Below, piece after piece: positions 1 through 9,768 of a DNA stretch of 64,000 bases; position 1 is the first letter of the stretch, and each line of letters begins with the position of its first letter. The stretch spans positions 841,119 through 905,118 of the forward strand of contig NW_020194512.1 in the NCBI RefSeq assembly GCF_002865645.1, in the 5' to 3' direction. Under the pieces are notes generated by a model. The model did no database searches. It was given only the letters and a program-made list of their open reading frames with translations, and was not told the DNA's origin. Source of the stretch: Hyaloscypha bicolor E. Taxonomy: Eukaryota > Ascomycota > Leotiomycetes > Helotiales > Hyaloscyphaceae. Position numbers and translations under genes: made by a program.

Positions 1-579
1 AGGAAAAATATTATAATATATAATATAAGTATATATTTACTTAATTAGTATTAGAAGTTATAAATATAACTTAATTATATATTTTATAAATAATAAAGTA
101 ATTACTAAGAATAATAATTAGATACTTTAATAAGTGAAATATAATATATAAATAGTAATAAATATAGATAAGGCAAGTAACTTCTAGTTTTATTAAATAA
201 TAATTCTTTTCTATAGGGCTAAGAAGCTTACTAAGGAATAAAATAAGCTAAACTACTATAGAAAAAATCTTTACTAGGTCCTTAGGTATTTTATAATTCT
301 CCTTAAAATAAAAGAATATAATTTCAAAATCGCAAATATTTAAGGTATTAATTTTCGTATAAGTAACCTTTTTAGGATTATAATATATTAGGAATTAAGG
401 ATTAGAAAGATAACTTCTTACTAATTTAAAAGAGGCCTTTTCCAAGTTAGTTAGTTCCTAGGTAAAATGAATATAGAACTTCTTTTTCTTAGGTCTAACT
501 TAATCCTATTTATATTTCTTTACTAATATCTCGGTCTTATACTATTATAAAGGCTTAATTACCTTTATATAAAAGGAAA

Positions 580-1310
580 TATATTATCTAAGAAATCCTA
601 TTATTCTAATAAAAGTTTTAAGTTCCTTAAATAAAAATAGGAATATAAGATTCTTAATTACTAATATATGTTTCTTAGTTATAAATATTTCGAGTTTATT
701 TACTTAGTATTCAAAAAACTAAATAGAAAAATAGGCCAGAAAGAACTTTATTAGAAAAAGAAAAAGATCTATTTTAATAAATAGGGAAAAGATTTATTAA
801 AGGTAATAAATATATTAGTTAATAGTCTTAGAAAAGATAATTATATTATTAATAAATATACAAGCGAAATCTTTATATAAATATAGCTTTCTATTTATAA
901 ATTATTAAATATATACTAGGGAATTCTTAAATTCTATTAATATAATCTTAAACTATTCTTGGCTATAGTAGCTAATAATAATAAAGTATTTCCTATATTC
1001 GGGCTTAATTAGGAATTAGTAAAAGAAAGCAGAATTATTAATATATGAGATATATTATATATTTTATAGAACTTTAATAACTTCTAATTAAAGTAGTATT
1101 AGGTAAATATCGGAAATAGCCTATTTATTTAATAGTCTGAGATTAACTATTAGATATACCTTATACTTTCTCTTTATAATCTTCTAGACTATAAATATCA
1201 TATAACTAAATAGTATTAGGAACTTTACCTAATCTATTAGGTTCTTTATATATAGACTATTAAAGATATTATTAATTACTTCTTAATTCTTAAAACTAAT
1301 AAAATAAACT
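580..1310 (-). pseudogene. Reverse transcriptase domain of the retroelement (inactivated)
   Basis: Translation through stops gives the ordered RT blocks: an FxIVWK-like block at about 1205-1180, a Y-L-L-L-x-x-EVI block near 1090, an FFYxF-IKPE block near 1030, the FKNS block near 925, and the catalytic block at 856-845. The catalytic Tyr/Phe-x-Asp-Asp box reads FINN, so both metal-binding aspartates are now asparagine. At least nine in-frame stops are present. The segment cannot encode an active enzyme; function is inferred only from homology of the blocks. Confidence 0.85.
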
Positions 1311-1599
1311 TTTACAGAGATCTTCCCGTTTTACTAGCTATTTATAAGAGAAATAGATATTATTTCTTTCTCGGATATATTAATTAGGCCTTTTTTTCCT
1401 AATATACTATAAATTTAATAACTAATACTTGAATCTGCTTAGTAAGCTCGGGCTCGAGATTATAAATATAAATATTATTTTCTATTATAATTTCGGGAAT
1501 ATTTAATAGTTTTGAGATACTAATTATAAGGCTATTATTAGAGAAGTCCTAAGAATTAAAAACTTCCTTATATTAGGTCTCCTTTATTATCTTTAGGTT

Positions 1600-2110
1600 T
1601 TATATTAGGTAATAGCCTTTTTCCTTAAATTCTATTACTATTCCGAGTCTAGTTTTTACTAGAATCTTCTTTATCTTATTAGAAGGATTTATAACTATAA
1701 TAAAGTTTATATACTTTATAATAGTATTATAAGTACTATTATAGGAAGCTTTAAATATATAGCTATATTTCTTTAGTAGTAATATATATATTAAGGAAAT
1801 AGTAATTATAAATTTCAGAGAAATAATAATTATTTTTATAATTAATACCTTATATATAATATATTTACTCTTATAATAAATAATAATTAGGGCTATTAGA
1901 TCCTTATAAGTACTAATAATAATCTCGTTCTTCTTTAAATTAATAATAATACTATAAGAATATAAGAATTTATTACCTAAAAGCAAGTAAGACTTAAGAT
2001 TCTTAATAACCCAAGCTCTAATAATTACTTTTCCGAGAATATCCTAGCTATTAATCTTACCAGATATATATAATATAAATATTACTAGCCCGTATAACTT
2101 TAGCCTAGAT
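1600..2110 (-). pseudogene. Retropepsin (aspartic protease) region of the retroelement
   Basis: The longest surviving open frame of the element (1986-1600) begins with LLGNKFL, the C-terminal hydrophobic Gly-Asn/Asp motif of Ty3/gypsy retropepsins. Upstream in the same frame through one TAG is a DILGKV-type strand. The frame ends with an acidic stretch leading towards RT. The catalytic Asp-Ser/Thr-Gly was not located with confidence. It lies between Gag and RT as expected. Confidence 0.6.
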
Positions 2111-3239
2111 CCGATTCCCTTTACTATTATAGACTATTTCATATTAATACTAATATCCGGATATCCTATAAGCTAATTCCTATTTATAAGAGATCAGGAA
2201 TATCTTATATTAGTATAGACCTTATACTTTTTCCCGTTTATAATAAACTATATATTAAATATGAAATATATATATCCGGAAATAAATATACTAGTTAGTC
2301 TAATTAGTAAAGTATTAATTATATTAGGAATCTTGGGAATTAATATATTAGAATAAAAATAAGCTAGAAATACCGGGAAAGTAGCTTATACTTTATTCTA
2401 GGAAGAGGGTTCTATATTACAGGAACTCGAATAGGAAAGTAGTTCCTAATACTAGGAATTGGGTTCTTATTAGGAATCTTAGGGAACCTATTCGGATTTA
2501 ATATTATATGAATTTATATAGATATATTTAAAGAGCTTATTATAAAACGGGAAGGGTTTCTAATATTTCTAATATATGAGTTCCTTAGAAACTATATAAT
2601 TAATAGCTAGGTAAATCTTATTCTCGGGTTTACTAGTTTCGGATTACTTTTCCTTAATAAGAAAATATATTTCCTTATTAATAAAGTATTTGTTTTTCTC
2701 TAATTTCTTATTATATTAGTTTTTATACTTCTTAGGTATATTATAGTAGTTATCTTTTATAAAGTTTGCCTTATTATAGTATCTAAAACGGCGGAATCTA
2801 TTACTATTTTATAAGGAGCTATTATTAAAGAAGCTAGATCTATAACGGGGCTTATTGTCTTAGGGCCTGTTTTGTCTTTCCTATTCCTATATAAAACCTG
2901 CTATTAGGGCTAATCTTGGTTTTAGAGCTAGTAGAGGCTTTAGTTCAGGTTTCTTATTAGTATTAAATTAAGTTTTGGGTTTGAATTAAAAAATAAAAGA
3001 ATATTAAGGTCTGAAATTTATATATAAAATAAAAGGTCTAAATACTAGTCTAAAGTTTAGTCTTATTATAAGGTATTAGCAGACCTCATTTCTCGTAATA
3101 ATATTAAAATTAGTATTACTTCTTTTATTCTTTTATTAGAATAACTACTATTAGCTTTATTTATTATCTTAAAATTATAACTAGGAATCTAGTATATTTT
3201 TCTATAATTATAACTTTACTAATACTTCTTTTATAAAGC

Positions 3240-3615
3240 TACTAAGGATAGTAATAGGTTCTAAATAGGAAATATAGATATGAAGCTCTGGGTCGAGGTT
3301 ATTATAGGCTTAGGAAAGCTACTAGATTACCTCTAGGAACTCGGTAGCTTTTATATATCTTATAACTATAGTAATATATAATTATATATCTTTTCCGGAA
3401 TATATATCTTCTTTAATAAACTATTTCTTTTATATTTTCCTTAATACTTTATTTAGTATATCCTTAAATCTCTTAATTAGTACTATATACTAATCCTCTA
3501 TATTATTTCGTAAAAACTTAAGGCCGGTCTAATAAAGCTTATCTAATTCATTTATATACTATACTAAGGCTTTATTATAAAGATAAGAGAATAGGTTCTA
3601 TCTAATTATGGCTAC
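3240..3615 (-). pseudogene. Gag-like region of the retroelement
   Basis: The minus-strand translation shows a Ty3/gypsy Gag-type pattern: LFSYL, then a Y-I-x-x-LD block, LKFLRNNIED, RFKD, and a downstream LDPELHIYI block, all in one frame interrupted by TAG/TAA codons. This is the usual region between the matrix-like N-terminus and the zinc knuckle. A sequence with zinc-knuckle spacing but without its cysteines occurs near 2745-2790. Heavily RIPed and non-functional. Confidence 0.7.
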
Positions 3616-4437
3616 TTATAGACCTATACTATTATCTCTGACTTAGTCTATAAATATATAGATATTTTACTAGTATATATTTATTTCTACTATAATATAA
3701 TTACCTTTCCCGTATAATTTATTAAGCTTCGGGTTAAAGAAGCCAATATCTTATAGTTACTATCTTAGGTCTATAAAATCTTTATCGGGATCTTATTATA
3801 TATTCCCATTTCCGTTTCCGGAATATATACTATTATTATTTTATTCTATATTTAATACTTATATAGTTTATATAATTAATTAGACTATATCTTCTTATAT
3901 ATCTGGTATAAGGCTATTACTATTATTTCTATTCCCGGTATTTCCCGGATTATTGGGATTCGTATCTGGTATAGTAATATATATACCGGAACTAGAAGAA
4001 ATGCCTTCCCTTATGATTTTCTCTATAGTACCGCTCTCGGGAATCTATTACTGGCTTTATGAATTACTTGTATTGGGCGGGGAAATAGTGGATGGTTTTA
4101 CTATAGTAATAAATCGTTATAGGGCTGTATTGAAGGTATGCTTGCTATTGAGCCACTCTGTCGGGAAGAGATCGGGTTCGAGGGGTGATCGGAGTCTATT
4201 GGAATAACTGGATTGTAACTCGGGAGTGTATTCTCTTTCTGGATAATCGTATAGGATTACCTTAATTGCTATTCGAGTCTCTGGGCCGATGAACTCTACG
4301 AGTTTGAGGTTCTTGTTAATGATATTCTGAAGCTGGTGCGCAAGCTTGATAATATCCGCTAGGAACTGGCTTGGTATTAAAGTGTATTCAGATAACGTAA
4401 TTGTGGTATTAATGGGCGGGAGGTCGATCTGGATCAT

Positions 4438-5215
4438 ATCGCAAGCTAGTATAAAGCCTGTGATAAATGGTTAATAAGGCATTACTACCATTATTAAATG
4501 CTGTATATATAGTAAAGGATGATTTATTGAGTTCTCTGTCTGAAAACTAGCTAAGTAGGGCAAAGCCTCGCTTATCTGTACACGTGCCATCCTGCCATAT
4601 AATAATTAGTCTCTAGCTTACTTGCTATATTTCAAATATATTTATAATAAATTATATAATTATACTAGTTACTATACTAGCTAATATAACTAAAATAACT
4701 GAAATTCTAGTTTAATAAGAAAAACTAGTTAGATATTAGTTAAACTTATATAATTTTAGCTAGTATTATTATAATATTTTATATAAAAAGTTTATATTTA
4801 AATAGTTTTTAATTAATATTACAAGAATTAAAGAAAGTATTAATTTTATTAATTACTTATAAATTAATTTAAAGAAAATTTAAAAAATTTAAATCTTATT
4901 ATTAGTTTTCTATTATTTTAAAATAGTAACTAGGTTAGTTCTTAATTAATATTTTTAATTAATACCCGGGAAGAGAAATATAAAAAATTTATTTGTCTTT
5001 ATTCGAGTTCTTTAATTAAGCTTCTAATAAGCTTACATAATTATATATAAAGATATAATCTCTAATTATAATTTTTTTTACTTAAAATAAGTTATTTTTA
5101 AAGCTTATATAATCTTAATTTCTAATATAAAAAAGAATATAATAGCTTATTTCTAGCTTATACTAATATATTTTTTATAAAAAAATCTAGCTTAAAGTCT
5201 CTAAAGGGCTTAAGT
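4438..5215. other. AT-rich gene-free DNA flanking the retroelement
   Basis: The first 150 bases keep moderate GC; from about 4610 to 5210 the sequence is almost pure A/T with no sizeable reading frame. It may hold a degraded LTR and RIP spillover. The change to ordinary composition is abrupt, between about 5210 and 5260. No terminal repeat could be paired within the window because the other end of the element is missing. Confidence 0.6.
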
Positions 5216-6067
5216 AGCCAACTATAAGCTATTAACACTCTGGCTCTAGTTAATATCTGGGGGGTGTCGTTTTACCTTTCTGCCTGAAATAATCAACACC
5301 CTCACTGAGATTGTTTCCTGTTCAAAGATTCAGAAGCGCATCGAAGCCCAATGCCATTTCCATCTGACAAAAATCATCTGAGCCCCCGACCTAAGTAAGA
5401 GAGAAGGCCCGCATTAGCTGCTAAGATGGTCACGTGATAATATCAGACGCAATCCGACAACCTGCCGTTGTCCGTCGACTTCAACCTCACATCGTCAACT
5501 CCATCCATCGCCACGCGCAGTATGCGACGCATTCTCCCACCATTGACATCCAAATAAAGACAAGGTTAGACTTCTCTGTTTTGATCTTCTCCATTGCACG
5601 CCATATCCCTGCAGAACCAATCAATCTCGTCAAAGCGGCACATTTGCAACGCAGACGCGGTCTGTTTCAAAAGTCCCCACGAACCAGATCGACCGCTATG
5701 AGAAGATCCTAACCCTGAACACCCCCGCTGTATCAGGTCTTGGCACCAGAGTCTATAGCTTGGCCACGAAGATGAGGCTCTCAGACGTTTTAGAGACAGC
5801 AGCCGCATCGACACGCAACACTCGTCAGAGAAACCTCTCGCAGCAAACTTTATACCTATCAGAATGTTTCGGAGCCCAGCGCAAGAGTCGGATCAGACCT
5901 TGACGTGAAATATCGAAGCCGCGTCATACGGAAACATGCCTTCATACCTTGTCGGAACGAGTTGCTGTCGAGACACGAGCCCATCGGTAGTAGACGGCGC
6001 AGAAGTCAAGTGACGTCTAGAAGGTAGCAAAGCCTTAGCATCCGAAACTGTCCTTGACAGCTCAACG
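5216..6067. other. Gene-free stretch with one protein-like open frame lacking a start
   Basis: No gene can be called. A plus-strand frame is open from about 5549 to the TGA at about 5897 and reads protein-like (for example NQIDRYEKILTLNTPAVSG), but it has no suitable ATG. It may be a relic exon or chance. The rest is spacer leading into the promoter of the surface-protein gene at 6231. Confidence 0.4.
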
Positions 6068-6076
6068 TATATATAT
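6068..6076 (+). promoter_or_regulatory. TATA-like element upstream of the repeat surface-protein gene
   Basis: TATATATAT lies about 155 bases before the ATG at 6231. It is followed by pyrimidine-rich stretches (about 6178-6195), a common arrangement in strongly expressed filamentous-fungal genes. Assignment is by position and sequence only. Confidence 0.35.
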
Positions 6077-6230
6077 CCTCGCTACGCCACTTCATGCCTT
6101 TAGTCTTGGCGTAAAGCCGTGCAGTTCTTTCCGCGTTTTTAATTCTTTCAAATATTATTCATCGATACGGCCGGTCCGTTTCTTCCTTCCTTCGAACAAT
6201 AATACGTTTCACGGTTGAATAGATTTCATC

Positions 6231-7064
6231 ATGCATTTCCAGTCTCTCGTCGTTTCTCTCCTGCTGGCAACGTCGGTGGCCGCCAAGGGCAACGAGATCG
6301 AGTCCACCAAGACAGTCTCCGAAAGTGGGCAGTGCAAGGAGATGGTCAAACTGAACAAACTCGTCGAACTCGCCTCCAACACCACCAAGCTGGACGCAAT
6401 CACCAAGAATAATGCCACTAAGATAGCAGAGATCCAAGCAAAGGCATCTACGGCCTCCACAACACTTAAGACTTTGGAATCAAATAGCACCCTCATGTCA
6501 GCCTGCGCAGTGATCGACGCTCAAGCAGCAGAAAACGATCAATGTCAAGAAACCTTCGCGCTCCAACGCTTCGTCAGGTTCGCAGCAAACAGTACAGCAG
6601 TGGCAACGGCGACCAAAAACAACGCCACCAAGATCGCGAAAATCCAATCCGAGGCGTCCAAAGCTTCAACCAAACTGCAAACGCTGACCAGCAACTCGAC
6701 TTTGCAATCTGCTTGCCCTGCAGTCATGCAGAAAGATGAATGTAAAATGATGAACAAGTTGCAGAAGTTCGTGGATGTTGCGAATAACCAGACGAAGTTG
6801 GACATGGTTGCGAAGGGCAATACGACAAAGGAGGCGGGGATCAAGGCGAAGGCCGCGAAAGCGCAAACGAAGTTGACCGCAATGACGAGTAATGCGACTT
6901 TCATGGCGGCGTGTACTGCAATCGAGGGGGAAAAAACCACAGCGGAGAATGGCATTTCTAGCACGAACTTGAAGTCTGCTGCGAGTATGTTGAAGGATGC
7001 AGGCGCAGGTGCTATCGGATTATCAACGATATTGGTGGTGGTGGTGGGAATGTTTGCATTGTGA
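6231..7064 (+). CDS. Secreted GPI-type protein with three C-x56-C repeats, function unknown
   Basis: This intact single-exon gene encodes 277 residues. Residues 1-18 form a classic signal peptide (hydrophobic core, cleavage after Ala-Ala). The last ~20 residues are hydrophobic with no charged tail, as in GPI-anchored proteins. The mature part is built from three homologous units: Cys35-Cys92, Cys105-Cys162 and Cys171-Cys228, each with exactly 56 residues between its cysteines. Each unit contains a LxKLV/LQRFV-type helix start, a KxNxTKxAxIxxxA core and a TSN-[SA]-T-x5-C end. Nine N-x-S/T sequons are present. Units are Ala/Lys/Thr-rich and look helical. I do not recognise the family. A cell-wall or plasma-membrane surface role is inferred from the signals. 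It sits alone between RIPed transposon DNA and a dead flavoenzyme gene. Confidence 0.85.
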   Translation: MHFQSLVVSLLLATSVAAKGNEIESTKTVSESGQCKEMVKLNKLVELASNTTKLDAITKNNATKIAEIQAKASTASTTLKTLESNSTLMSACAVIDAQAAENDQCQETFALQRFVRFAANSTAVATATKNNATKIAKIQSEASKASTKLQTLTSNSTLQSACPAVMQKDECKMMNKLQKFVDVANNQTKLDMVAKGNTTKEAGIKAKAAKAQTKLTAMTSNATFMAACTAIEGEKTTAENGISSTNLKSAASMLKDAGAGAIGLSTILVVVVGMFAL

Positions 7065-7700
7065 CCAACGCCATCGTAGGAGTTCTCTCGGACATTGAGC
7101 CGGACCGTGCCAGGAGGGGCTCAGAAGGGAAGGAAGTCCAATTTGCTGCATTTTTCCATAGAATGTATGAGCAGGCGGTCAGTGATTAGGAACTGATCTT
7201 CCGTTTCTCCCCAGCTCCAATCTTGGTGGCTGCCAACTTGTTGTGTTCGTGTTCCTGTGAGAATTGGAGAAAGGAGAAGTTGCTCTCCATACAAGCGGGG
7301 TAGTTCCTCCAATCCCTACTTTCATACCGTTCTTGTATCATTCTCGGGTTGGACAGAAAATCCGACACTCATTTTCAATATCCCATGTCTAAGTTGGACA
7401 TTTCGCTGAACTTTGGAAATGGGGACTGGAGCTTTGAGCAATTGACGACCACCAAGATGTTCGAAGAAGTAGACTTTGAAAGTACTAGACCTCAGCGCGC
7501 TGCGCACATTCGTGGGACACGTATCTGTAATATTTAACTTGGTCTTGGGACATTGAAAATGAGTGCCGCTTTTTCTGCCAACTGCAAGTCACTGTCCTCA
7601 TCTCATCCGTATATTCCCAACACCGCTGAGACAGCAAGGCTCACCCGCAGTCGTGGGGTACTGTTCGCCCTCTATCAGCTCACCACGACCTCCAACCAAC
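7065..7700. other. Spacer between surface-protein gene and flavoenzyme pseudogene
   Basis: Only short frames with no protein-like coherence occur. It would hold the terminator of the surface-protein gene and the old promoter of the flavoenzyme gene. Confidence 0.5.
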
Positions 7701-9284
7701 ATGAACTACCCACCAAACAGCACACCAATCAAGCCCGGCGAAGCCGAAGCGTCTCACCTTGGATCCGACTGATAATGCGACATCTTCATAGTCGGCGCCG
7801 GAGCAGCAGGTCTCATCGCTGCTCGTCGCGCCCACCATCGCGGCCTCACCCCTCCTCATCGAGAAAACCCCCTTCTAGGCGGGGCTTCCGCCCAATCCGG
7901 AGGAAGTGTCTGGATCCCCAACAACCACATCACGCTCTCCTCCGGTATTCAAGGCAGCCTCCCCAACGCGCTAGCGTACATGACCGCCACCGTCGAAAAA
8001 CGTAGGACCTGTCTCCTCCCTCGAGCAGAAAATGGCCGCGTTGACTCATGGTCCGAAGATGGTACAATGTCTAAGTGAAACTGGGTTTAAGTGGTGGCTG
8101 CGCCCAGGTTTCCGGATTATTATTCAAGAAAAGGAAGGAACGAGCTTGGGGCGGAGTATTGAGGGGGAGGTCTTTGATGGGAAGAGTCTTGGGGAGTGAG
8201 AGGGGCTGTTGGCGGATCGGGAGGAGGAGAGTGCGGTTGCTACGTATGCTGGGGAGTCTACTGTGTTCCCGATTTTTATGCAGACTTGGGGATTGTTCTT
8301 CTTGTTTCTAAAAATTGCGACAGTGAGAACGGTAGCGTGGAGAGCATTGGGGAGGAAGCCGGTGACGATGGGGAAGTCATTGGTGGCGCAGTTGATGCTG
8401 CTTGTTAAGAATCGGGCGATGAGGATTTGGCGTGCGGCACCGCTTGCCAAGTTGATTGTGGAAGAGGGCAGGGTGGTAGGAGCTGTGGTCAACCGAGAAG
8501 GGAAGGAGGTCGAGATTCACGCCAGGAAGGACGTGTTGCTGTGTGCGAGAGGCTTCGCTCGAAAGCCGGAAATGCGGTAAGAAATTCTTCCCGGAACCAG
8601 CAAGTGACGAATGGACCATGGTACCTCTACCCGACACCGGGGATGCGATCCGAGCTGGACAGACACTGGACGCCGCCCCTGCGCTGATGGATGATGCATG
8701 GTGGTATCCGACTTTCCTGAACCTTAGTACAAACGGCATCTAGCACCTGCGAACGCTGCTTACCTCACGGCATTATCGTGGACTCTTCAGGAAAACGATT
8801 CATGAATGAGACTCAGTCTTATGGTGATTGTGGACAGCAACAATACAAGCGCAACAAAACTGTACTTGCAATTCCAGCCTGGCTGGTCATGGATTCTCAG
8901 CCTCGCAAGAAGTGCTTCTTATTGCGTGTGTTTCCTGGAAAGACCCCTGAAAGCGCTTTCACGGCGGGTCTTCCCAAGAAAGGCGCTTCTCTAGATGAAC
9001 TGGCAAAGGAAATTGGCGTCGATGCCAAAGGGCTCGAATCTACGGTTTCCCATTTCAACGAGATGGTCGCCAGAGGAAATGATGATGACTTCAGCCGCGG
9101 GAAGTCATTCTACGACCAGCACTTTGGAGACCCAACCATTAAACCAATCCCAATCTTGGGAACTTTGGAGGTAGGTCCTTTCTATGCGATTCAAATCTGG
9201 CCCGGTGATCTAGGCACGGAGGGGAGTCTGCCCACAGATGAATATACGAGAGTATTAAGAAAGAATAGTAAGTAATTCCAGGTA
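7701..9284 (+). pseudogene. 5' part of a dead FAD-dependent 3-ketosteroid dehydrogenase/fumarate reductase-like gene
   Basis: The likely original ATG is at 7701. In the same frame, after two stops (TGA TAA), comes CDIFIVGAGAAGL, the dinucleotide-binding GxGxxG of FAD enzymes, and then GGASAQSGGSVWIPNN, diagnostic of the FAD_binding_2 / 3-ketosteroid-delta-1-dehydrogenase group. Frameshifts follow near 7845 and after about 8000, then an open frame at 8209-8580 (ends near RKDVLLCARGF), a shift near 8580, a TAG near 8740, and an open frame at 8778-9275 (DSSGKRFMNE to TDEYTRVLRK). The homology stops at 9284, where a transposon is inserted, and resumes at 12488. Family members oxidise steroid-like or other organic substrates using FAD. 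This copy is inactive. The substrate cannot be inferred. Confidence 0.85.
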
Positions 9285-9312
9285 CAGTCGGTCCGATCCA
9301 AAAGCGACAAAA
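9285..9312 (+). repeat. Left terminal inverted repeat of the 3.2-kb transposon
   Basis: 28 bases starting CAGTCGGTCCGATCC are perfectly complementary to 12460-12487. The preceding TA is the target duplication. Confidence 0.95.
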
Positions 9313-9498
9313 CGGTCGCTCTTTTACGCCTATAATAACTTTTTAACCACAACCCTAATTAATGTATACTAAGTAATGCGATTATAGAATAGAAGCAGGC
9401 GAAAAATACCTATTAATTAGATTTTTAATATAATTTGTGGTTCATTAATAATCGAGGCTTAAAGTGCACGGACCCTTTTTACTTTTTTGATTTTCCCC

Positions 9499-9540
9499 CA
9501 TACAAAACGCGAATATATTTGCTCGCTAAGGTCACGTGAT
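9499..9540 (+). repeat. Subterminal direct repeat, left copy
   Basis: A segment beginning CCATACAAAACGCGAATA and ending in TCACGTG is repeated in the same orientation at 12295-12335 with few differences. Related sequence, divergent, is also present in the short element at about 60340-60368 and 60700-60742. It may be a transposase-binding or regulatory site; that role is inference. Confidence 0.7.
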
Positions 9541-9768
9541 CCCGGACTTTAGGGGGAGATCGCGGTATCTTACCAGCCTTATTATTAATATAATAATAAT
9601 AACTAAGCCCTATAAGCTTAAGTAAACCTTCCTAAATACTAAATATAGCTTTTTCTAGTACTATACATATTATATATATAGTAGGGCCCTAATTATATGG
9701 GTTTCAAGCTAACTTTTAGCCGAACTAAATCTATAAACCTTACTTATTACTTAGCTACTTTCTTTCCC

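Larger units (their letters stand above)
1..4437 (-). mobile_element. RIP-degraded Ty3/gypsy retrotransposon, gag-pol, cut by left edge
   Basis: The whole stretch is extremely AT-rich. Reading the minus strand through its many stops gives recognisable retroelement domains in gag-PR-RT-RNase H order. A Gag-like region lies at about 3610-3240, a retropepsin C-terminal motif (LLLGN) near 1975, reverse transcriptase at about 1310-580, and an RNase H-type segment (FLSKLLSP) near 220. Integrase would lie left of base 1. Most stops are TAG where the family has Trp or Gln, and many Asp and Cys positions read Asn or Tyr, as expected from C-to-T change on both strands (RIP). The 3950-4437 part, with an open frame of 106 codons, is less mutated and probably lies near the Gag N-terminus. 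No LTR could be delimited. The domain order and motif spacing make the assignment firm; the exact subfamily is not determined. Confidence 0.85.

Noticed and set aside
2745..2790. Possible Gag zinc knuckle on the minus strand
   Set aside because: The spacing fits C-x2-C-x4-H-x4-C, but all four ligand positions read Phe or Tyr, and two of these changes are not simple RIP transitions.
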